From Leishmania mexicana MHOM/GT/2001/U1103 (Eukaryota > Euglenozoa > Kinetoplastea > Trypanosomatida > Trypanosomatidae): DNA of 64,000 nucleotides. Below the pieces are notes generated by a model that searched no databases, was not told where the DNA came from, and saw only the letters and a program-made list of their open reading frames with translations. The DNA is taken from the NCBI RefSeq assembly GCF_000234665.1, contig NC_018338.1, forward strand, positions 23,501 through 87,500, written 5' to 3'. Shown in pieces: positions 20,301 to 28,830 of this stretch (its first letter is position 1; every line of letters starts with the position of its first letter). The position numbers were made by a program, and so were the translations under genes.

Positions 20301-23300
20301 TTCGTGCGGCGGCGACTGCCGTCGAGGACGCAAAAGGGAACCCAAGCCCCGAATACACGACTGCGGCCGTGGCAAAGAGCGAGGCAGAGGCGGCCACTTA
20401 CAAACAGAAGTACGCTCTCGCAGCAAAGCGGCTTGAGGCTCGCGAAAAGGAGGTGGCGCAGCTAGAAAACGATATCGACTCTGCACGTCAGGAGGTGATC
20501 GAGGTGCGAGATCACATCCGCAACATCCTCAATGATGGCGCTGACGCGCAGGCGACGCCTAGTGGACCGCTGCCGCATGCGAAAGTGAGCCCGACGGAGC
20601 TGGCTCGGTTGGAGAAGGAAATCGCGAGGCTGAAGACTGTCAACTTAGGGCTTCTGCACCACTCCATGGATCTTCAGTCGCAGGGGAAGTCATTAGAAAT
20701 AGAGCTAGAGGCCAAACAGCAAGAGATCACGCTCTTGAAAAGTTCCGCAGATTCGCAGGTGGTAACTACCTTTGTGAGCGCTGCAATTCGCGAACACGCC
20801 GCACTACGCCGGCAGAGTGAACTGGCCCTCATCCAAGCGAAGCGACTCAAAATGCAACTGGCTGCAACGGAGGCTAACTATCACGTTGTTGCGAATGAGG
20901 CGACGGTGTACAAGACAGGCGCATATCGCCTGTACCGCAAGTACGTGGAGCAGGTCGTGTCCGTTGTGGATTACTTGCGGTGCGTGCAGCGCGCCAGCAA
21001 AGGCTCTCTCTCGCCGCACCAGGCGGAGATCATGGATCGTCGCCTTCGCAAAATCGTCTCGGACCTCGGTGAGTGCTTTGGTCGGAGCAAGATGTTGGCG
21101 ATGCAGCTCTCTGACGCGCAGAACACTGTTTCCACTCTCAAACAACAGATGTCTCTACTGCGTATGGAGGACGGCCCAGCCAAACGGGATGCGATAGACG
21201 TGAAGCTACAGGAGGCGCGTAGCAGAGTACGCGAGCACGACCGCCTCATGACGGAGTGCCAGGAGGAGAGGCAATTCCTGCAGGCGAAGCTGAACCGTGC
21301 CGAGGCAAGCAATAAAGATCTCAACGCCGAGGTGGCGCGGCTTGAGTTCGGGTACATGACAACATCCCCCCTCGATGCAGAGCTGCTGGCCACACTTTTG
21401 CAGCTAAAGGAGAGTGTCTTTGACAGGGCGGTGGCACCGTCTCTGACCCTCGAGTCAGCTCTAACCACCGCGTCGAACAAGCTGGGTTCGGGCAGCGCAG
21501 ACGACGGCGACCTCGCCATTCGTGAGTACAGAAATGCGGTGCTGCGGCAGACAGAGCTCGCACAACAGTGCGCCACGCTGAAGAGGCAGGTGTCCGATTT
21601 GGACGCCGAGCGTCGCCGAACCGAGCACATGACGGCGCAGCTGAGGGAGGAGGTACAGCAGGCGAGCGAGCAGGCTGCGTTCGCACAGCGGCAACTGGAA
21701 GAAGAACGGCAAAAGGCGATGCAGCGCGAGGCACGGCTGCTGCGGGCGCATGAGACACAGTTGGAGGTGGCTCACCGGGCCACAGAGCACAACGTTCACT
21801 GCTTGCAAGAGATGATCCAGAAGAAGGAGCAGCTGATCTCCTCTCTGCAGGAGCAGCTCTCGGCCGAACGCAGGAAGGGCGTCGAGTACGGGCTCAGCGA
21901 AGCAGTGCGGATGGAGCGGCTGCACGAGCACATGTTCCGCGAGAACACTGCTATGGTGGAGCGCTTCAAGAGCGCTATTGAAACTGTCGGGGACTCCGTG
22001 CGCCATGCGGGTGAGAGCGCAGCTCTGCCTCTCCTCATACCGGGCACAAGTAACGGCCTGCAGGAGCAGCTGCAGGCCCTTACTGCGGAGACGGTCCGCC
22101 TCCGTCACGAGTTGAAGGAGGCCCGCGCAACTACCATTGTGCTAGAGTCGCAGCTGGAGCAGCAAGTGCAGCAGCAGCTGTCGAGTCGCGCCCCGCACGC
22201 TGGAGCCCCACCAGGTCACAACACCGATGCTCTCATGGGCATCATACGCAATCAAACGGCAATGGTGGAGAGCCTGCGACAGCGGGAGATGCAGCTGACA
22301 GCAGAGCTCCAGCGTGAGAAGGAACAGCGGGCCTTTATGGAGCGGCAACTCAGCGATCTCCAGGCCCAACACGCGGAACAGGGTGGCATGTTGCAGCTTC
22401 TATCACAAGTGGCGTCCGCCGGTGGTGTGTCTGATGCGCCGCTGGTAGGCGAATTGCGCGCGCAGAACGCGGCTCTTGACGAGGAGCTGCGCATGATGCG
22501 GCAAATGTTGGAGGAGGAGCGGGCGCACGCAAGGCGCTTCCAGATGGATGCTGCAGAGTGGAAGACACATATCGATGCACTCCAGGCTGAGGTGTCAGCG
22601 CAGCAGGTGGAGACAGAGCGCGCACAGCACCTGGCAGCGCTTAACGAAGGGCTGCGGGTGGATCTCAACACTGTGAAAGAGCAGAACGACAAGCTGATGG
22701 TGGCCGCTACGATCCTCAAGCAGAAGCTGATGGACGAGGCGCACCGCAGCGGTGAGTCTGCCCGGCTGCATCAGCAAGAGATCGCACTGGCGCAGCGCAT
22801 GGGCACCATCCAGCAAGAGTCGGCGAGCCACATGAAGGTGCTTGATCACCGCATTCGCGCCATCCAGAAGGAGCTCAACGAACGGGTGGAAAAAGAGAAG
22901 ACGATGCTGGAAAAGAACATGGAGTCGCAGCGGCTTGTGTACCAGCTACACCAGCAGCTGTGTGCCAAGGATCGTGAGTTGGCTTCTCTGCAGGAGCAGC
23001 TGCGGCAGGTCAGTAGTACCTCGTCGGTACGCTTGCAGCAACGTACCGATGCGGTTGCCTCAGGCCTGCAAAGTCGAGGCACCCAGGTAATCACGGCGAG
23101 AGAAGAGTCGTCGCTGGAGCGGGGAAAAGAGGACGCTGTGGCGGGATCCAAGGTTGCTGGAGCTGGGCACCAACGAGCTGCATCTATGACTGACGCCGCA
23201 GGTGTTGAGACACTTACGAGCGTTATAGATAACCTCAAGCTGGTAATTTCAAAGCTGCAGAGCGAGAACGCCGAGCTCCGCTCGACGCAGGTGCAGTCGG

Positions 23301-23797
23301 CCCGCTACGCGCGCCAATCACGAGAACTGCGCGAGCTGAAGAAACGGGAGCAGAGTTTGCAGACTCAGGTCCAAGATCTGTCCCGGCAGCTCGTGAGCAT
23401 GCGTGCTTCCTCCAGAGGCGACGGTGCCTCTTCTCTGCCGAACGCTGAGCTACATCGTCGTCTCGCGACTGAGCAAGCTGCCGCGGAGCAGTACGAGATG
23501 GAACTCAACAGCCTCCGTCTTCAACTTTCTAATGCCGACCGCCCGGTTGCCCGCCCACTGGATCCGACTAGTGGCACAGCGCAAACGACGACAGTCACTC
23601 CTGTAGCCCACTCCACTGTGCCTCCGCCACTGCCAAAGTCTCGCTTTTCTCATCACCAAGAGCATCGTGGTGGAGATATGAGCTCGTTGGCTGAACCGCC
23701 ACAGCGTCGCTTGAGTTCCACTCGATTGAGCGACGCCGATCCCGCGACTGCCGACCGCAGTGCATCTCCGCAATTCCCCCACCGTGGCGAACTGTAA
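17390..23797 (+). CDS. Giant coiled-coil protein, 2135 residues
   Basis: The first ATG is at 17390 (MSSSVQDARPSS); the frame extends 13 codons upstream only through a TTG. A globular-looking N-terminal region of about 100 residues (WDQIQRMPFQQLQETNEF ... CLTEFGRLSRTAEET) is followed by nearly continuous coiled coil to about residue 2030. Breaks are Gly/Ala/Ser-rich linkers near 700-730, 1000-1050 and 1900-1940. The last ~110 residues are Pro/Ser/Arg-rich and disordered. There is no motor or kinase domain. Very long coiled-coil proteins with a short folded head are typical of basal body, transition zone or flagellar connectors, CEP290-like proteins being one comparison I could not confirm. Codon use becomes more GC-rich from start to end. 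Confidence 0.85.
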   Translation: MSSSVQDARPSSMDDASAMWDQIQRMPFQQLQETNEFVYIKKVMSLVARYVFLESDPKMSDPRCTISIAKLLKTVSAKCLTEFGRLSRTAEETAAEITNLRSAFKAQLSSKEEEIEKLNDLLRKSRVEGTSQSAAAEPSSSEEVVRLKTENDELSLQLRNLTRRNAELKEVLASRSDDTSDIKEHYEKAQLEYRHLAARYKRLADRSAKTEDMLQELRQKEQGKKQKADDELDRLRQKVQALQQENYALVQSRDRAEELCEKREAEALRDMTELRRLTKDLLDEERAKNKSLRDEFVTVKQESDAHVEQLMHQHEVDLDEKEEEIALLRRQLEKATSQQKSHFHRDSSISDGSSSHSSVKTGSPDFSDKDAKMCVIPTEEQRRLERENDDLHAEVEQLELRIDALDEENLRLTRLVKNYESGNEGLYRLRQELADHTRTVEVLQGENAQLRERLNGMEDSITFNAALRELCKRVGVTEEEINSLRPQNAAAYSEMDTLKEELSLLKEEVEWLERERRHWMNKVRLQPLMDTKLRFELGLSSEQLKQLDKLVDQMKAGTVIVEENDESYKDKYFKELQARRRDAEQFNAFVKDRINDALKNAFVDVSAPDTAAAVSALREHIDVITSSPTAEAGAQAQEKIERLTRRLEELEQSENMRVEEIARLREQVVAGTTEKEVISRERDQYREAIFGAAGIGAAQTEVEAGAGASALGDFGESGAGALSNAKWLTVANTLREQLRVKDMLIDSLSKELTVAKEKVEARRAADAEQHRKMELEKKTDGSLQDQIKALTELNEELTERCGALSKTNKDLEDSLERLDRGTTKELLLKVVLLRRREATLLQRLRRALTTQEESSAAVRRVESQMKNTLERLREILESDGPIADAVLPRSSAGCSMESEMLSFLDYAVRHLLQGRMYREDSRFLLHLKQVYQGMEANQEILELRLDTKRLRHELVEKQAEMDALSAEVAGLRAAATAVEDAKGNPSPEYTTAAVAKSEAEAATYKQKYALAAKRLEAREKEVAQLENDIDSARQEVIEVRDHIRNILNDGADAQATPSGPLPHAKVSPTELARLEKEIARLKTVNLGLLHHSMDLQSQGKSLEIELEAKQQEITLLKSSADSQVVTTFVSAAIREHAALRRQSELALIQAKRLKMQLAATEANYHVVANEATVYKTGAYRLYRKYVEQVVSVVDYLRCVQRASKGSLSPHQAEIMDRRLRKIVSDLGECFGRSKMLAMQLSDAQNTVSTLKQQMSLLRMEDGPAKRDAIDVKLQEARSRVREHDRLMTECQEERQFLQAKLNRAEASNKDLNAEVARLEFGYMTTSPLDAELLATLLQLKESVFDRAVAPSLTLESALTTASNKLGSGSADDGDLAIREYRNAVLRQTELAQQCATLKRQVSDLDAERRRTEHMTAQLREEVQQASEQAAFAQRQLEEERQKAMQREARLLRAHETQLEVAHRATEHNVHCLQEMIQKKEQLISSLQEQLSAERRKGVEYGLSEAVRMERLHEHMFRENTAMVERFKSAIETVGDSVRHAGESAALPLLIPGTSNGLQEQLQALTAETVRLRHELKEARATTIVLESQLEQQVQQQLSSRAPHAGAPPGHNTDALMGIIRNQTAMVESLRQREMQLTAELQREKEQRAFMERQLSDLQAQHAEQGGMLQLLSQVASAGGVSDAPLVGELRAQNAALDEELRMMRQMLEEERAHARRFQMDAAEWKTHIDALQAEVSAQQVETERAQHLAALNEGLRVDLNTVKEQNDKLMVAATILKQKLMDEAHRSGESARLHQQEIALAQRMGTIQQESASHMKVLDHRIRAIQKELNERVEKEKTMLEKNMESQRLVYQLHQQLCAKDRELASLQEQLRQVSSTSSVRLQQRTDAVASGLQSRGTQVITAREESSLERGKEDAVAGSKVAGAGHQRAASMTDAAGVETLTSVIDNLKLVISKLQSENAELRSTQVQSARYARQSRELRELKKREQSLQTQVQDLSRQLVSMRASSRGDGASSLPNAELHRRLATEQAAAEQYEMELNSLRLQLSNADRPVARPLDPTSGTAQTTTVTPVAHSTVPPPLPKSRFSHHQEHRGGDMSSLAEPPQRRLSSTRLSDADPATADRSASPQFPHRGEL

Positions 23798-24746
23798 TTA
23801 GGATGCGCTGTTGTGATGGCGAAATGAGAGACGTTTGCCCATACCAAATAGAAACTGGGGCACTTAGAGGAACAGAGAGGCACAAGCACGTGCTTTTCGT
23901 GTACCATACGTACAAACGCTGCAGACAAGACCGCGGCACACCCCCACACGCTAGCACATGCCCCTCTTTCCTACACACACACACATACACTGCTCACGCC
24001 CAGCGCAGCTTTGCCTTTTTGAGTGTGTTAGTTTCTTTTTTGTTCTTTCTGCTTGAATGCATCAGCTCCATGTTTTGTGCATGCCTTTCTGGCTGCAGTC
24101 GCACAAAGACACTGCCCGCGTCGAGTTTGAGCAACCACTTGAAAGCGAATCAGGCACACATGACGTGCTGCTTGATGTGAAGGGCCCCTATAACACGGGC
24201 ACTCTCAGCGCAGTCGAATCTGTAGTCGTGCAGAGGGACTGAACAGTTTGGAGACATAGTAAGCTCACGCTGTGTACGTTTTCATTTGGCGCACTGCCTT
24301 GGGATCCGTTGAGCAGCATACCGCCCAATCCTGTGTGACTCTGCGCACATTCACTGTGCTGATGCTTCGGCCACCTTTCTCTTTCATCCCTTCACCCCTC
24401 CCCTTCCCTGTCCACTTTTTTACCGCTGTATTCACCGAGGCGAGTGCGCACGTGTGTCAGTGCGTCTGTGTCTATGCGCACGTTCGTGTCCACTAGGGCA
24501 GTACCGCAATAGTTGCTGCGCTCCTCTTGGTGCTTCTCCTCGTGGCACCTGGCCTCGAACTGGGTTGCGAGGCCGCCTCACAAGCACTCAGACAGTCAGC
24601 TCTGACCCCCCTCCCGTCCAGAGCCCACACAATTTCTCTGCTGGCCCTTGGTTTCTCCTGTTGCTGTGTTCTTCTGATTCCCGGCCGTGCGTTGGCACCT
24701 CTCGCTTCATCTCCTTCGGCTGACAGAGGAGGCATCGTTGTCGCCA
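23798..24746. other. Intergenic spacer
   Basis: Pyrimidine-rich with a CA microsatellite near 23970-23986. The tract TTGGTTTCTCCTGTTGCTG and following, ending in AG at 24725-24726, is the probable acceptor for the KISH gene (5' UTR ~20 nt). No gene supported. Confidence 0.6.
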
Positions 24747-24968
24747 ATGAGCGCCTTATTTGACTTTGAGACGGTCTTGTATGTGCTGCTTTTGGTTGTG
24801 TGCACTGCAACGTACCTTAGGCAATTCAGACCCACAGTGTACCACCGTGATAGCGTTGAGCTCTACAAGAAGTTCCTCTACAAGTGTAGCGTGGTGGGCG
24901 ATCGCCTCTCTCCGTGGGTCTCCATTTGCTGTCTCGTCTTGGCGTTTCGCGTCATTTTTGTGTATTGA
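24747..24968 (+). CDS. KISH / TMEM167 small secretory-pathway membrane protein
   Basis: A 73-residue protein, matching the 72-74 residues of the KISH (TMEM167) family. It starts MSALFDFETVLYVLLL (family: MSA-[IL]-F-[ND]-F). It has two membrane helices (about residues 8-23 and 54-72) and the conserved central pattern YKKFLYKCSVVGDRLSPWV, and ends with a CCLVLAFRVIF helix. KISH was found in screens for constitutive secretion and is thought to act in the early Golgi (family knowledge). The ATG at 24747 lies ~20 nt after a well-formed acceptor (AG 24725-24726). The gene is easily missed because of its size. Confidence 0.9.
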   Translation: MSALFDFETVLYVLLLVVCTATYLRQFRPTVYHRDSVELYKKFLYKCSVVGDRLSPWVSICCLVLAFRVIFVY

Positions 24969-25942
24969 GGGGACAAAAGAAAACGAGGCATACTGTGAAA
25001 AACGCACCCACAGAAAGGAAAAGCGATGAAACGAAACTCTAACATGTGAGGGGGGGGACATGCCTGTCGGTCGCTCCCAGCACCTCGTTGAGGATGTTGA
25101 CGGGGACGGCGCTCATGTCGCTGGCGCACTACATCCATCGTCTGCTGTCGACTTCAACCCTGTCTTGGCACACATACAAAAATATCATGACTGACGTTGT
25201 CGGTTGGGGCGCTCTCCTTTTCCCAAAAGCCTCCTCGCCTGAGGTGCCTTGCATGTTTCCACCTAATCCCGCCTCATGTTTCTCTCGTCATTTGTAGTTC
25301 TGCCGCCCCAAGCGCCTGCCTCCGTTGGCTTAGGTGGGAGAGAGGTATTGCCGTGTTGCTCTTCACACGCGCACAGAAATTGTCACCTAGGCGACCTAGG
25401 TAGTGCCGCCACTTCTTTGCGGTACGCCATATCTTGCACTCGTTATCATCACGTGCATATTCTTGGGCGACTTCCCCCCACCCCCAAGTACGGAGCCAAG
25501 GAAAGAACACCAGGTGCGCACTCCCGACCCCGTCACGGAGACCACTGTCAAGCAACACATTCCACGGTAAAAAGAAGCCGCAGCGTCACACATATTCACT
25601 TCTGCCGCTGTGCTTACCGTTGCCGATTTTTTTTTTTGGTTTGGGGCGCACTTTTAGCGGGGACATTACATCGCCTTTTCACCGCGTCCTGCGCTCCGTG
25701 GCTCTCTTTAGGTATTCTTTCCGTCCCATCACATCCGCGCCGCTGATAGTTTGGTGAGAACTGACGGTGCATCGAAACCGCACTTTGTGACCCTTTCTTT
25801 TCAGTCTTGTAGTAGTAGCGATCCTTCTCCGTGCTTCGTTCTCTATCTGTGCGCGTGTCTTGGGGTAGCGTGTGGTTCTCCGTGCCGCACTTACAAACAG
25901 TGCTTTCTTCTTTCCCATCTCGCGCGTTAACTGGTGGGACAA
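24969..25942. other. Intergenic spacer
   Basis: No gene supported. A T-run at 25627-25638 followed by CTTTTAG (AG at 25656-25657) is a strong candidate acceptor for the NDUFA5 gene, leaving a 5' UTR of ~285 nt; weaker acceptors lie closer. A G-homopolymer is present near 25050-25058. Confidence 0.6.
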
Positions 25943-26734
25943 ATGTTCTGCTCACGATCTCTGCTAGGTGCGTTCTGTAGCACCACGCGACTTCTCACCA
26001 TCAGCGATGAGTACATTCCCCGCGCCTTTCCGGTGAAGTCGACGACCGGCCTCGCCGGTGTGGCTGTGGAGCCTCTGTGGAAGCCGAAGCTGCTTGCCGC
26101 CGCCTCGGAGCTGCAGGCGTTCCTCCACACATCCGACATTCCGCCAGAGTCGACCTACTACAATGTAACCATGACCTTAGTGAAGCGCATCAACTACGGC
26201 ATCAAGGAGTGCCAGGATGACTGGTGCACGTTAGAGAAGAAGTTCTTCTGGGGCTGGCCAGTGGAGTATATCCTGCAAGTGACCTGGCGCGAGCTTGAGA
26301 CGGCGCAGAAGTGGAATGAGTGGCGCTTTTGGGAGCTGGACCCGGAGCAGGTGAAGCGCGTAGCCCGCGAGGATCAGGCCATAGGGAAAGAGGGCTTAGG
26401 CTACAACACTCCTTGGGAGCAAGTTGTGCGCGAGGACTTTGACAAGCGTAAGAAGGCTCTCACACAGGAGGAGATGGCGGAGCTCAAGCGCATGGATACA
26501 GAACGGATGGCGCGCGAGACGGCGGCGTACAAGGAGCGCAAGGAACGCATCCGCGACGACTTAGAGAAGGCGCGTGGCGAGATGCTCAAAAAGTTCCTGA
26601 ACAAGCGGTACGCCGTAGACAAGGATCTGATGCGGATGCAGCCGGGTAAGAGCTACTCTGGCAAGAGCGCCGAAGACCTTATTCACGAACTGCGAGCCTC
26701 CGTGAAGCAGACCCCTCCCCCTGCCAACAAGTAA
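25943..26734 (+). CDS. NDUFA5: Complex I subunit NDUFA5-like (ETC_C1 family) with kinetoplastid C-terminal extension
   Basis: 263 residues from the ATG at 25943; the frame continues three codons upstream through a GTG that is not a likely start. Residues about 30-135 carry the NDUFA5/B13 pattern: STTGLAGVAVEP near the start, a four-helix core, then EYILQVTWRELETAQKW and WRFWEL corresponding to the family's 'ILQAEKEL ... W.PWEPL'. The family is an accessory subunit on the matrix arm of NADH:ubiquinone oxidoreductase. The N-terminus (MFCSRSLLGAFCSTTRLL) fits a mitochondrial presequence. The C-terminal ~110 residues (Lys/Glu/Arg-rich helix, then a short tail ending TPPPANK) are an addition compared with the ~115-residue animal protein. 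Confidence 0.85.
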   Translation: MFCSRSLLGAFCSTTRLLTISDEYIPRAFPVKSTTGLAGVAVEPLWKPKLLAAASELQAFLHTSDIPPESTYYNVTMTLVKRINYGIKECQDDWCTLEKKFFWGWPVEYILQVTWRELETAQKWNEWRFWELDPEQVKRVAREDQAIGKEGLGYNTPWEQVVREDFDKRKKALTQEEMAELKRMDTERMARETAAYKERKERIRDDLEKARGEMLKKFLNKRYAVDKDLMRMQPGKSYSGKSAEDLIHELRASVKQTPPPANK

Positions 26735-27723
26735 GCAGCCGGCTCTCGCTCGCAGCGCGGCAGCGCTGCACGAGGGGTGCAAGAGAAACTTCGGCTGGGT
26801 GTGGCTTGAGCGTGTACGAGAACGACCACAGGGTGCGCTGCGATCACCTTTTGGATATTGCTCGGTGAAGGGTGTGGGATGCGGGTATTGTTGTCGTGTG
26901 ACGGGGTCTTTGTTGTATGTGCGGATGTTGCGCGTCGGCCTTCTGTAGGGTTTGTATGTGTGTATCGTCGTTTCCTTCACCGTTTCATCGTGTGTTGCAC
27001 CGCTCAGCTGTTTCCTCTTAGCTAGGTATTCTACGGTATTCGCAGCTGCGACCTTCATTCCGAAAATGAGTACGAATCTCTCTGTCGCATCAAACTTTGC
27101 ACCTTGAATTTGGTGCTGTCAATCGGTTCGAGCACGCCCATGCCCTTGTATCCCTCTTGCTGTACCACTGAGAGGTGCGCAGGAGGAGGAAATCGGACTC
27201 TGTCAACCGCCGTCGCCGTCGACGCCTCTGTTTCGCTGTAGACACCTTCCGGTGCTACGCACGTCGTGGTAAGGTAGGGAAGGGAAGGGATTTCTCTCCT
27301 CTGCCGGCTGCAGGGAAGCAGGGGAGCGAGGCTGTCGGGCTTTTTCGCTTTTGTGGATGTCTTCGATGGCCACCGCTCATTTCTCTCTCCGTCTTCCATT
27401 TTTCGATTGAGTTACATTCGGGCTCTTTCTCTCCAGAGGCACGCGAACACACAAAAGACCAACAATAGCACAGGCGGCGCGCACTTTTTTTTTCGGAGTT
27501 TTCTCGTGGGCTTCTAGAGAGAGCACTTTCTTCTTTGCTTGCATCGAAGACGTGCTGTACAGCCAAGTACTCAACGCTACATCAAAGACGCACCCTCGCG
27601 ACCCTGCAAGCGTCTCGCCACCACTCGCCAGAAAAAAAAACACACAAGACACTTCATCTTCTTTTTCGTCAGCAGGAACACACACACACTCACCGCTACT
27701 TTATTCTTTCTCTACCACACCGC
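26735..27723. other. Intergenic spacer
   Basis: No gene supported. A pyrimidine-rich run at 27484-27515 ending in CTTCTAG (AG 27516-27517) is a likely trans-splice acceptor for the CCCH/J-like gene. A CA microsatellite lies at about 27678-27691. Confidence 0.6.
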
Positions 27724-28830
27724 ATGATGCCCTTGTCGATACACGCGAGGACGTTTGTTCCGTCGTCGACGACCTACTCGCCGTCTGGAGGTAAGGAGCA
27801 GACTGCTGGGGCCGCTGACGCGAAGGACTGTGTGTGCATCGCCTTCTACGAGAACGGCAAGTGCCCGTATCGTTCTCACTGCGAGCACGCCCACCGCTTT
27901 TCGGAGCTGAATACAGAGACTCAAATGAAATTACTCCGGAGTGTGCCTGTGGAATCCATCCCGTCGCACTTCTTCGGCGCGTCTCAGTCACGGGACGAGA
28001 TGCTGGCCGCCCTGGATGCCGCGCTACCGAGGACACTGACGGCGGAGTACAGCTGTTTTAGCCTAATCCAGGGCGGCGACGCGGAGCGTACGGTCTCCAC
28101 GCGTCGACGCCCACCGGGAAAGGATCGCCAGCTGGTGGTGTCGCACATTGGACCACAGTCACCGACTCTTAATGCCGCCTCCCTTTCCAGTCGCACTTCT
28201 AGCAGCGCTGAGAGTCTCCACGTAAGTGGAACACACCTGCCCAAGCGTTCGTCATCTCCCACGGCTGCCGCTTTCGCCGCTGCTGCTGCTCCCACCGCCG
28301 CGGACGCTGCGGCCTTTAAGATGCATCTGCCGCTCCGGTGCCGCTACCCGCATCGCTCGATTCCAGGCACCTACTACGATGTGCTGGCGCTTCCTCGTGA
28401 CGCCTCGCAGGACGACATCATCGCCAAGTATCGCTCCTGGCAGAAGGACGGCTTCAAGCGCATGCGCCAGGTGGATCCCGTTGGGGCGGAAGCGGTGGAC
28501 CGCATGATTGTGGAGGCGCGCAACGTGCTGGGAAACCCCATATTGCGTTCCGTCTACGATCAGCAGCTGCCTTCTGCGCCAATGAAGCAGCAGCCATGGA
28601 CAGCCGCCTCGGGCGGCGCCGGCTTGACGAGTACGAGCACGACTCCAAGCAAGTACCACACTCAAGGACAGTCCTCCACGACGTCTTCTTCATCCGAAGC
28701 GCACCACAGGCTGGGGGAATCGCACAAACGCCTCGGGCACAGCAGGAGCAACTCCAGCGTATATTACGCTGACCATGCGGTCCCTGTGGTGACCATCTCA
28801 AGCCTGCATAATGGAGAGAGCATTTGGTAG
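27724..28830 (+). CDS. CCCH zinc-finger protein with a C-terminal J-like domain
   Basis: 368 residues starting at the first ATG of the frame (27724; upstream only TTG is available). Residues 38-57 form one canonical CX8CX5CX3H finger (C38, C47, C53, H57), the class that binds RNA in post-transcriptional regulators of trypanosomatids. A Ser/Ala-rich linker with an Ala run (about 175-200) follows. Residues about 215-283 begin GTYYDVLALPRDASQDDI and read as a DnaJ-type domain through IVEARNVLGNPILRSVYD, but the HPD tripeptide expected after helix II is absent (KDG in its place). It therefore should not stimulate Hsp70 in the normal way (inference). The tail is Ser/His/Gly-rich and disordered. 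A regulatory RNA-binding role is plausible but unproved. Confidence 0.85.
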   Translation: MMPLSIHARTFVPSSTTYSPSGGKEQTAGAADAKDCVCIAFYENGKCPYRSHCEHAHRFSELNTETQMKLLRSVPVESIPSHFFGASQSRDEMLAALDAALPRTLTAEYSCFSLIQGGDAERTVSTRRRPPGKDRQLVVSHIGPQSPTLNAASLSSRTSSSAESLHVSGTHLPKRSSSPTAAAFAAAAAPTAADAAAFKMHLPLRCRYPHRSIPGTYYDVLALPRDASQDDIIAKYRSWQKDGFKRMRQVDPVGAEAVDRMIVEARNVLGNPILRSVYDQQLPSAPMKQQPWTAASGGAGLTSTSTTPSKYHTQGQSSTTSSSSEAHHRLGESHKRLGHSRSNSSVYYADHAVPVVTISSLHNGESIW

